Source of the DNA: Bacillota bacterium
Lineage (GTDB): Bacteria > Bacillota > Sulfobacillia > JAJZYS01 > JAJYTV01
DNA length: 5,565 nt
Assembly: GCA_021786135.1 (NCBI GenBank)
Contig: JAJYNV010000037.1
Span: forward strand, 4,672 to 10,236
Reading direction: 5' to 3'
The notes below the pieces were generated by a model, which saw only the letters and a program-made list of their open reading frames with translations, was not told the origin of the DNA and did not search any database. Of this stretch, positions 1-5,271 are shown piece by piece (positions within the stretch are counted from its first letter, which is position 1; each line of letters starts with the position of its first letter). Both the position numbers and the translations under genes were made by a program.

Positions 1-21
1 TGACGGGGGAAGGAACCACGG

Positions 22-52
22 TTGCAATGGCGAACCGATCTGCATCTATAAG
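22..52 (+). promoter_or_regulatory. Weak candidate promoter upstream of the solute-binding protein gene
   Basis: A -35-like TTGCAA (22-27, four of six matches to TTGACA) is followed after 19 bases by TATAAG (47-52, five of six matches to TATAAT). The spacer is longer than the optimal 17. If it is used, transcription would begin around 58-60 and leave only a short leader before the GTG at 74, which would exclude the ATG at 56 as a start. Only 73 bases of upstream sequence are visible, so the real promoter could equally lie outside the window. This is a consensus match by eye and is weak. Confidence 0.2.
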
Positions 53-61
53 GAAATGACT

Positions 62-69
62 GGGGGGAA
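62..69 (+). promoter_or_regulatory. G-rich ribosome binding site that favours the GTG start at 74
   Basis: The run GGGGGGAA (62-69) lies 4 bases before the GTG at 74, within the usual reach of a Shine-Dalgarno element. The alternative in-frame ATG at 56 has an AAGGA (50-54) only one base upstream, too close to work well. The downstream start also gives a cleaner signal peptide, with the basic residues right at the N-terminus. Confidence 0.5.
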
Positions 70-73
70 TTCT

Positions 74-1714
74 GTGAACCGTTTCAAGCCCCTTCTCGCA
101 GCACTTCTCGGTGCAGGGATGCTGGCTTCCGTCAGCGTGGCGTTCTCGCCCGCGATGGTGGCGTCCGCAGGCGGTTACACTCCAAGCGGCTCCGCGGTGA
201 TTGGCATCCAGGAGCAGCCTGCGACCCTGAACCCCATCATCGGCCCGGCGATGACGTACACCGGCATCGTCGATGGCCCGATGATGCCGAACCTCTTCGA
301 CCTTGCGCAGAACGGAACACTCGTCCCCGACCTCGCCACCGTGGTGCCTACGCTGCAGAACGGTGGCATCTCGAAGAACGGCCTGACCTACACTTTTCAC
401 CTCCGGCCTAACGTCAAGTGGTCCGACGGGGTCCCTTTCACCTCCCAGGACATGATCGAGACTGCCAAGCTGATGCAGAACCCGCATGTCAATGCCGTCA
501 CCACCGAGGGATTCACCGACATCAAGAGCATGTCGGCGCCGAACAAGCTGACGGTCGTCACGACGTTGTACAAGCCCTTGGCCTCGTACCTCAGCACGTG
601 CTGGTCGAACTTCAACATCTCCATCATCCCTGCCCATGTGTTCGACACGGTACCGCCCTCGCAGGTCAACTACTTCCAGTACAACGAGGACCCCGTGCCG
701 ACCCTCGGACCGTACAAGTTCGTCTCCTGGACGCATGACGCCAGCATCGTCGAGGTTGCCAACCCGCTCTACTGGGGGCCCAAGCCCCACATCAAGAAGC
801 TCGTCTTCCAGATCATCCCTGACCAGAACACCCTGCTCTCGGCCCTGCAGGCCGGCAACATCAACCTGTACTTCGGCGTCCCCATCACCCAGCTGTCGAC
901 AGTGAAGGCCATCTCCGGCGTCAAGTTGTACGAGTACAACCAGCCGGACTGGGAGTGGGCGCAGCTCAACCTCAAGAACCCGATCCTGGCCAACGTCGAC
1001 GTGCGCCGCGCCCTCGAGTACGCCATCGACCGCTCGGCGATCGTAAAGTACGTGCTGAAGGGCCACGGCACGCTGATCGCGGACTCGCAGGTTCCGGGAT
1101 ACTGGAGCTACGACCCGGCCATCAAGCCGTACCCGTACAGCCCGACCATGGCGGACAAACTCCTCAATGAGGCGGGCTGGAAGATGGGTCCCGGCGGCAT
1201 CCGCGTCAAGGACGGCAAGCAGCTCGTGCTGACCTACTCGACGACGTCCGGCAATGTGCCGCGCGCCGAGACGGAGCAGATCATCCAGCAGAACCTGCTC
1301 CAGGTCGGTATCAAGCTCAACATCCAGAACTACCCGGCGAGCACATTCTTCGGCACGATCCTCTACCATGGCCAGTTCCAGATCGCCGAGTACGAGGCCG
1401 GCGGCGCGGCAGACCCGGATCTCCGCACATGGCGCGCTGACAGCTGCCAGGCGTTCCCGCCCGACGGCTCAAACTACGGCTTCTGGTGCAACCAGACCGT
1501 GTCGAAGCTCCTGACCGAGGAAGAGTCGACGATGGACATAACAGCCCGCAAGGCGATCTTCAACCAGATCGCTCAGATCGAGGCCTCCCAGATGCCCAGC
1601 CTGTACTACTTCGCCGCGCAGGGTGTCGACGCGACGAGAGGCATGAACGGTTACACCCCGAACCCCTTCGTGATGAACACCTTCCAGGCGTACAACTGGA
1701 CTCTGAGCAAGTAG
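74..1714 (+). CDS. ABC transporter solute-binding protein, family 5 (peptide/dipeptide/nickel type)
   Basis: This is the extracytoplasmic receptor of a peptide-type ABC importer (SBP_bac_5 fold), 546 residues from the GTG start and a normal length for the family. Residues 1-32 form a signal peptide: MNRFK basic end, hydrophobic core, then an AxA-type site (A30-S31-A32) before GGYTP. No cysteine lies near the cleavage site, so it is predicted to be a soluble secreted or periplasmic protein, not a lipoprotein. Family hallmarks are the GLTYTFHLRPNVKWSDG-PFT segment (about 103-123), LGPYKFVSW (211-219), and the NVDVRRALEYAIDR segment (307-320). Three cysteines (176, 458, 472) are in the mature part; 458 and 472 sit close together in a DSC...FWC segment and could form a disulfide. 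It is the first gene of the transporter module, ahead of two permeases. An alternative start is ATG 56 (six more residues). The ligand cannot be read from sequence; oligopeptide, dipeptide or another amide-bearing solute are all possible. Confidence 0.93.
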   Translation: MNRFKPLLAALLGAGMLASVSVAFSPAMVASAGGYTPSGSAVIGIQEQPATLNPIIGPAMTYTGIVDGPMMPNLFDLAQNGTLVPDLATVVPTLQNGGISKNGLTYTFHLRPNVKWSDGVPFTSQDMIETAKLMQNPHVNAVTTEGFTDIKSMSAPNKLTVVTTLYKPLASYLSTCWSNFNISIIPAHVFDTVPPSQVNYFQYNEDPVPTLGPYKFVSWTHDASIVEVANPLYWGPKPHIKKLVFQIIPDQNTLLSALQAGNINLYFGVPITQLSTVKAISGVKLYEYNQPDWEWAQLNLKNPILANVDVRRALEYAIDRSAIVKYVLKGHGTLIADSQVPGYWSYDPAIKPYPYSPTMADKLLNEAGWKMGPGGIRVKDGKQLVLTYSTTSGNVPRAETEQIIQQNLLQVGIKLNIQNYPASTFFGTILYHGQFQIAEYEAGGAADPDLRTWRADSCQAFPPDGSNYGFWCNQTVSKLLTEEESTMDITARKAIFNQIAQIEASQMPSLYYFAAQGVDATRGMNGYTPNPFVMNTFQAYNWTLSK

Positions 1715-1726
1715 CGATCGGCGGCT

Positions 1727-1761
1727 CCGCACTCCCTCCGACGGGAAGCATCTGAGTGCGG
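1727..1761 (+). promoter_or_regulatory. Stem-loop A in the binding protein/permease spacer
   Basis: CCGCACTC (1727-1734) is exactly complementary in inverted order to GAGTGCGG (1754-1761), giving an 8-bp stem with a 19-base loop just after the binding protein stop codon. The same left arm can instead pair in a shifted register: GCACTCCC (1729-1736) with GGGAGTGC (1760-1767). That register uses the left arm of the larger stem-loop B and would be mutually exclusive with it. There is no T-run after it, so a classical intrinsic terminator is unlikely. Confidence 0.5.
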
Positions 1762-1795
1762 GAGTGCAGCAGCATTTGCAGTGCTGCTGCACTCC
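1761..1795 (+). promoter_or_regulatory. Stem-loop B: perfect 14-bp hairpin between the binding protein and permease genes
   Basis: GGAGTGCAGCAGCA (1761-1774) and TGCTGCTGCACTCC (1782-1795) are perfect reverse complements separated by a 7-base loop (TTTGCAG); a T-G pair could extend the stem inward by one. The following bases are TTCTC and then mixed sequence, so there is only a trace of a T-run. In many binding-protein-dependent operons such a hairpin after the receptor gene stabilises the upstream mRNA or partly stops transcription, so the receptor is made in excess over the membrane parts. That role is inferred here from position and symmetry. The alternative is a simple repetitive (REP-like) palindrome. 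Confidence 0.7.
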
Positions 1796-1820
1796 TTCTC
1801 AAATGGGCGTGCGGACATGC

Positions 1821-1847
1821 GCCGGGATCCCGAGCCGGGATGCTCGG
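1821..1847 (+). repeat. Nested direct and inverted repeats ahead of the first permease
   Basis: GCCGGGAT occurs twice (1821-1828 and 1834-1841). The first copy is part of a 10-bp palindrome, CGGGATCCCG (1823-1832). CCGAGC (1830-1835) can also pair with GCTCGG (1842-1847) around a 6-base loop. These lie 24-50 bases before the permease start. They may be an operator-like site or further leader structure, or chance in GC-rich DNA; sequence alone does not decide. Confidence 0.35.
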
Positions 1848-1861
1848 CCGAAAGAGTCAGC

Positions 1862-1867
1862 AGGGGG
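1862..1867 (+). promoter_or_regulatory. Ribosome binding site deciding the start of the first permease
   Basis: AGGGGG (1862-1867) lies four bases before the ATG at 1872. The reading frame stays open upstream through stem-loop B, but only this ATG has a ribosome site and gives the canonical short N-terminus (MWAYIARRVL) of DppB-type permeases. Confidence 0.6.
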
Positions 1868-1871
1868 TACT

Positions 1872-2825
1872 ATGTGGGCCTATATTGCACGGCGCGTCCT
1901 GCTCAGTATACCGATCATGATCGGCATCACGGCTCTGATCTTCCTCATCTCGCACAGCCTGCCCGGCGGACCGCTTGCGATGTACCTGAACCTTCCGACG
2001 ATAACCCACGCCCAGATTGAGCATCTGACCATACAGTTCGGACTGAACAAGCCGCTCTGGATGCAGTACGTGTCTTGGCTCGGGAAGGCGCTGCACGGTG
2101 ATTTTGGCAGGTCGTTCGTCGACGGGCGGCCGGTGCTGGCCGTCATCGGCGACCGCGTGCCCGCGACCCTCGAACTCATGGTCACCGCACTCATCATCTC
2201 GTACTTGCTGGCGTTCGTGCTTGGCGTCGTCTCGGCGACGCGCCAGTACTCCGCGTTCGACTACACCATGACGGTGCTGTCCTACGCAGGCATGGCGATG
2301 CCGGTGTTCTGGCTCGGCATCATCCTGATCCTGGTCTTCTCCGTCGATCTGCATTGGCTGCCGACATTTGGCATGGTGACGCCCGGCGTGCCCTATTCCT
2401 TTCTGGACAACGTCAAACACCTTATCCTGCCGGTTATCACGCTGGTCGTGTACACGCTGGCCCAGGAGAGCCGCTATGTGCGGTCCAGCATGCTTGAGGT
2501 GATGCAGCAGGACTATATCCGGACGGCCCGCGCCAAGGGGGCGCCCGAACGGCGGGTGCTGTATCGCCACGCCCTGCGCAACGCCCTGCTGCCGGTAATC
2601 ACGGTGATGATGCTGGACTTCGCGTTTCTCATCTCCGGTGCGCTGATCACGGAAACCGTCTTTGCCTGGCCAGGGATGGGACGCCTGTTCTTCGACTCCT
2701 TGCAGGACGGGAACTACCCCGTGGTGGTAGGCATGGCGGTTCTGGTCTCGCTGGCGGTTGTCGTGGTCAACATCCTGACGGACATCATCTACGCCGTCGT
2801 CGATCCCCGCATTCAATACAGTTAG
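1872..2825 (+). CDS. dppB: ABC transporter permease, DppB/OppB type
   Basis: This is one of the two inner-membrane channel subunits of a peptide-type ABC importer (BPD_transp_1 fold), 317 residues, normal for DppB. The N-terminus MWAYIARRVLLSIP leads into membrane helix 1 (about 9-29) and ends in the usual SLPGGP turn. A large loop follows, containing GLNKPLWMQYVSWLGKALHGDFGRSF (57-82), typical of this branch. Further helices lie near 102-122, 135-158, 182-197, 242-262 and 284-306. The cytoplasmic EAA-type coupling loop that docks on the ATPase is at about 213-242 (DYIRTARAKG, ending in ALLP). The segment ETVFAWPGMGRLFFDSLQDGNYP (261-283) is a further family hallmark. The gene follows the binding protein after a structured spacer and is followed closely by its partner permease. 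The symbol reflects family membership; dipeptide specificity is not shown. Confidence 0.93.
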   Translation: MWAYIARRVLLSIPIMIGITALIFLISHSLPGGPLAMYLNLPTITHAQIEHLTIQFGLNKPLWMQYVSWLGKALHGDFGRSFVDGRPVLAVIGDRVPATLELMVTALIISYLLAFVLGVVSATRQYSAFDYTMTVLSYAGMAMPVFWLGIILILVFSVDLHWLPTFGMVTPGVPYSFLDNVKHLILPVITLVVYTLAQESRYVRSSMLEVMQQDYIRTARAKGAPERRVLYRHALRNALLPVITVMMLDFAFLISGALITETVFAWPGMGRLFFDSLQDGNYPVVVGMAVLVSLAVVVVNILTDIIYAVVDPRIQYS

Positions 2826-2827
2826 GA
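2824..2827 (+). promoter_or_regulatory. Ribosome binding site overlapping the first permease's stop codon
   Basis: AGGA (2824-2827) includes the last two bases of the upstream TAG stop and sits 9 bases before the TTG at 2837. Two ATGs between them (2827, 2830) are in another frame and run into TAG after a few codons. The frame of the second permease has a TGA at 2831-2833, so the TTG is the earliest possible start. The layout suggests translational coupling of the two permeases. Confidence 0.5.
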
Positions 2828-2836
2828 TGATGAGCG

Positions 2837-3763
2837 TTGGGCGCTGCTAGTCCGCTTGCTGAAGCGCAAGAAAGCCAACTGCTGATCAGGCCGCCTTCCT
2901 TCTGGCGACGCCTTCTCTTGCATAAGTTGGCCATCGTCGGCGCTGCAGTGCTGCTCGTCGTCATCGTTTTGTGCCTTCTGGGACCGGTGGTCACGGGCAC
3001 GAACCCGAATGCAATCGACTTCACCGCGTTTGGTTCGCCGCCTTCGCTGCACCACCTGATGGGCACGGATGACCTCGGTCGCGACGAGTTCACCCGGATC
3101 CTGTTCGGCGGTCGCATCTCCCTGCTCGTCGGATTCCTGGCGATGCTCATCGGCGTGGGCCTGGGAGGCCTCGTCGGGGCCATCTCCGGGTTCTTCGGCG
3201 GCACCGTCGACTTCATCGCCATGCGCGTCGTGGATATCGCGCTCTCCATACCGAGACTCTTCCTGTTGCTGCTCCTATCGGTGACCATCGGGCAGAGCAT
3301 CTTCGACATCTCGCTGATCATCGGGCTCACGGCCTGGATGTATCCGGCGCGCATCATGCGCGCCCAGGTGCTCGGGCTGAGGTCGCTCAACTACGTCGAG
3401 GCGGCACGCTCCATCGGGTCGCGATCGACGCGGGTCCTGTTCCGCCACATCGTGCCGAACGCGATCGCCCCGCTGATCGTCAACAGCACGATCCAGGTCG
3501 GGCAGGCGATCGTGTCGGAATCGGTGATGAGCTTCCTCGGCTACGGAATCCAGCCACCCACGCCAAGCTGGGGCAACATGCTCACGAACGCGCAGACCTT
3601 CGTGCAGACGGCGCCGTGGCTCGCCATCTTCCCCGGAGTGATGATCGTGATCACCGTTTTGGCTTTCAACCTGATCGGCGACGCCCTGCGCGACGCCCTC
3701 GACCCGACGGGCCAGAAGGGCGCGCTGGGTCGCGGTCGCAACGCGAAGCAGGCCACGGCGTAG
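2837..3763 (+). CDS. dppC: ABC transporter permease, DppC/OppC type
   Basis: This is the second channel subunit of the importer, 308 residues, with a TTG start. An OppC_N-like N-terminal segment (FWRRLLLHKLAIVG, 22-35) enters membrane helix 1 (about 30-50). The family hallmark MGTDDLGRDEFTRILFGGRISL follows at 75-96. More helices lie near 97-118, 131-152, 157-171, about 205-225 and 262-283. The EAA coupling loop is clear: YVEAARSIGS, then VPNAIAPLI (186-214). ESVMSFLGYGIQPPTPSWGNML (228-249) and the C-terminal GDALRDALDP (281-290) are also canonical. A short basic, Ala-rich tail (291-308) ends the protein. It starts 11 bases after the first permease and is almost certainly co-transcribed and coupled with it. 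No ATPase gene follows, unlike the common A-B-C-D-F order, so the ATP-binding subunits must be encoded elsewhere. The symbol is by family, not by proven substrate. Confidence 0.93.
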   Translation: MGAASPLAEAQESQLLIRPPSFWRRLLLHKLAIVGAAVLLVVIVLCLLGPVVTGTNPNAIDFTAFGSPPSLHHLMGTDDLGRDEFTRILFGGRISLLVGFLAMLIGVGLGGLVGAISGFFGGTVDFIAMRVVDIALSIPRLFLLLLLSVTIGQSIFDISLIIGLTAWMYPARIMRAQVLGLRSLNYVEAARSIGSRSTRVLFRHIVPNAIAPLIVNSTIQVGQAIVSESVMSFLGYGIQPPTPSWGNMLTNAQTFVQTAPWLAIFPGVMIVITVLAFNLIGDALRDALDPTGQKGALGRGRNAKQATA

Positions 3764-3804
3764 CGCCAGCCGCATCCCGACCGAGTGGCGGCCGCGCTCG
3801 AGGG

Positions 3805-3846
3805 CCCTGCGCCGGCGCTGTAGCGGCGGAAGGCAGGGGGGCTGCC
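3805..3846 (+). other. Imperfect GC-rich hairpins after the second permease
   Basis: CCCTGC (3805-3810) can pair with GCAGGG (3833-3838). The stem extends inward through GCCG (3811-3814) with CGGC (3824-3827) around a five-base bulge (GGAAG). An alternative small hairpin pairs GGCAG (3832-3836) with CTGCC (3842-3846). The two compete for the same bases. No T-run follows, so this is at best a weak or factor-dependent end of the transporter transcript. Confidence 0.3.
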
Positions 3847-3957
3847 CTTGACACCGCAGTCCTGTGAACTGTCACCTCCGAGCGAGGGCGGGACGGGGCA
3901 TCCGGCGGCATGGCCTGATGCCCGCGTGCGTCGCGCGGCCGGGGAATTGATGCGAAC

Positions 3958-3963
3958 GGGAGG
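3958..3963 (+). promoter_or_regulatory. Strong ribosome binding site of the M20 amidohydrolase gene
   Basis: GGGAGG (3958-3963) is close to the consensus and lies seven bases before the ATG at 3971. It picks this ATG over an in-frame ATG at 3950 and the TTG at 3848. Confidence 0.75.
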
Positions 3964-3970
3964 AACCCTA

Positions 3971-5167
3971 ATGTCGACGGAGACACAGGTCCATAACCGC
4001 ATCCACGAAGCGATCGCGGACATCAGGGACGAACTCGTTGCCCTGAGCCTTGAGATGCATGCCGATCCTGAACTCGCGATGTCTGAGCACCGTGCGGTCC
4101 AGCGTCTCACGGGAGCGCTGGCGGCGCACGGGTTCGAGGTGCAAAGTGGCGTCGGCTCGCTGCCGACGGCCTTCATAGGCCGGGCGGGCATGCGGGGCGC
4201 CAAACCGCGCATCGCCATCCTGATGGAGTACGACGCCCTGCCAGGCGTGGGGCACGCCTGCGGCCACAACCTGATCGCCACAGCAGGGCTGGGTGGCGCG
4301 CTCGCGGCGCGCGCCGGCCTGGGCGACGCGCTGTCTGGAGAGCTTCTCGCCGTCGGCACCCCCGGCGAGGAGGGCGCGGGCGGCAAGGTCATCATGGTCG
4401 AGGAGGGCGCCTTCGAGGGCGTCGACGCCGCCATGATGTTCCATCCGGGAACCCACACCTGGCTTGTCCGCCACGCAACGGCCTCCATGCACATCACGAT
4501 GAAGTTCTATGGCAAGGCGGCCCACGCCGCTGGGAGTCCCGAACAGGGGCGCAACGCCCTGAACGCCCTCATCCACACCTTCGTCATGATCGACGGGCTG
4601 CGCCAGCACATGCCCGAGACGGCGCGCATCCACGGCATCGTCACGAACGGCGGCGCGGCGCCGAACATCGTTCCGGAGTACGCGGAGGGCGCATTCCTGG
4701 TGCGGGCACTGACGCAGGACGCGACACAGGACCTCTGGCAGCGGGTTAAGGCCTGTGCCGAGGGCGCCGCGGCCGCGTCCGGCGTGCGGGTGGAGTTCGA
4801 GGTGGGGAAGACGTACGCCGAGCGCAAGAATAACCGGGTGCTCGCGAACCTCTTCGGAAAGTATCTGAGCGAGACGGGCGAGACGATCGAGGAACCAGTC
4901 CTGCGCGGCGGCACAGGCTCTTCGGACATCGGCAACGTCTCGCTCGTCCTGCCCGCCATCCACCCCTACGTCGCCATCGCGCCGGACGGCGTCGCAGGCC
5001 ACTCGCGAGAGTTCGCCGAGGCCTCCCGCAGCGAGCGCGGTCAGGAGGCCATGCTGCACGTGGCGGAGTCCCTGGCGCATGCCGCGGCGGACCTCTTTCT
5101 GCACCCCGAACTCGTGGAACAGGCATGGGAAAGCTTTCGCACAACGGGCGCGGACCTTCCCAGGTAG
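3971..5167 (+). CDS. M20D-type amidohydrolase/metallopeptidase (AbgB/PM20D2-like)
   Basis: This is a dinuclear-metal hydrolase that cleaves amide bonds of small peptides or N-acyl amino acids. It is 398 residues and has no signal peptide, so it is cytoplasmic. Motifs in order: EYDALPGVGHACGHN (86-100), with presumed metal ligands C97 and H99; GTPGEEGAGGK (129-139), with E133 as likely general base and E134 as metal ligand; H158 in MFHPG; H185 in GKAAHAA, the conserved histidine of the dimerisation/lid region; GGAAPNIVPEYAEG (227-240); GGTGSSDIGNVS (313-324); and H344 in VAGHSREF, the last ligand. All five expected M20D ligands are present, so it should be active. The DALPGVGHACGHN form of the first motif matches the p-aminobenzoyl-glutamate hydrolase subunit AbgB and PM20D2 dipeptidase branch more than hippurate hydrolases. 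Its place behind a peptide importer suggests it processes the imported solute. The exact substrate is unknown. Confidence 0.9.
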   Translation: MSTETQVHNRIHEAIADIRDELVALSLEMHADPELAMSEHRAVQRLTGALAAHGFEVQSGVGSLPTAFIGRAGMRGAKPRIAILMEYDALPGVGHACGHNLIATAGLGGALAARAGLGDALSGELLAVGTPGEEGAGGKVIMVEEGAFEGVDAAMMFHPGTHTWLVRHATASMHITMKFYGKAAHAAGSPEQGRNALNALIHTFVMIDGLRQHMPETARIHGIVTNGGAAPNIVPEYAEGAFLVRALTQDATQDLWQRVKACAEGAAAASGVRVEFEVGKTYAERKNNRVLANLFGKYLSETGETIEEPVLRGGTGSSDIGNVSLVLPAIHPYVAIAPDGVAGHSREFAEASRSERGQEAMLHVAESLAHAAADLFLHPELVEQAWESFRTTGADLPR

Positions 5168-5180
5168 CCGTCTAAAACCG

Positions 5181-5219
5181 GGCGTCGTCCCTGCCGCTGG
5201 GTGCGGCGGGGACGACGTC
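5181..5219 (-). terminator. Long hairpin between convergent peptidase genes, probable shared terminator
   Basis: Bases 5181-5197 pair with 5203-5219 as a 17-bp stem around the loop TGGGT, with two G-T wobbles (5182/5218 and 5192/5208) and no mismatches. The stem begins 13 bases after the + strand amidohydrolase stop and 52 bases beyond the - strand peptidase stop. Reading the - strand, the stem is followed by CGG and then TTTT (5177-5174), a short T-run; reading +, no T-run follows. It is therefore a better intrinsic terminator for the leftward gene, and may also end or protect the rightward transcript. Confidence 0.7.
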
Positions 5220-5271
5220 GCGCGGTACGCCGGGTCTTACGGTATCGGCTCGCCGACGGCTTCGGCAGCAC

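Larger units (their letters stand above)
3764..3970 (+). other. GC-rich spacer between the permease and amidohydrolase genes
   Basis: This 207-base gap holds no gene I can support. The amidohydrolase frame is open back to a TTG at 3848, but the translated N-terminal stretch is low-quality Pro/Gly/Arg/Ala sequence with no family match. The gap contains imperfect hairpins (3805-3846), a TTGACA at 3848-3853 with no convincing -10 partner, and a cluster of palindromes (3788-3807). It may separate the transporter transcript from a promoter for the peptidase gene, but the sequence does not prove a separate transcription unit. Confidence 0.5.

Noticed and set aside
1764..1871. N-terminal extension of the first permease by 36 codons
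   Set aside because: The extension would encode a Cys-rich stretch derived from the hairpin, is unlike any permease N-terminus, and has no ribosome site, whereas the ATG at 1872 has both.
1857..2816. Open frame of about 319 codons on the - strand, antisense to the first permease
   Set aside because: Its translation is rich in His, Arg, Asp and Gln with no family motif, and the + strand frame is a clear permease. It is an effect of high GC at third codon positions.
3788..3807. NotI, XhoI and ApaI recognition sequences packed within 20 bases, like a cloning polylinker
   Set aside because: The spacing and flanks do not match the common vector polylinkers I know. The sites lie in naturally GC-rich DNA, and both sides continue as coherent native genes. 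Chance is the simplest reading; a vector search of this stretch would settle it.
3848..3970. N-terminal extension of the amidohydrolase by 41 codons from a TTG
   Set aside because: The extended residues do not look like M20 sequence or a signal peptide, and a near-consensus ribosome site directly precedes the ATG at 3971.
3541..4497. Open frame of about 318 codons on the - strand spanning the spacer and two genes
   Set aside because: It crosses the ends of two confident + strand genes, and its translation (Ser, Pro, Ala, Arg) looks like antisense noise.
3968..5104. Open frame of about 378 codons on the - strand, antisense to the amidohydrolase
   Set aside because: No recognisable domain, Arg/Gly/Ala-rich low-quality translation, and complete overlap with a well-supported M20 gene.
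5252..5266. Small hairpin GCCGA/TCGGC just past the - strand stop codon
   Set aside because: Only five base pairs and no T-run; the 17-bp stem at 5181-5219 is a far better terminator.
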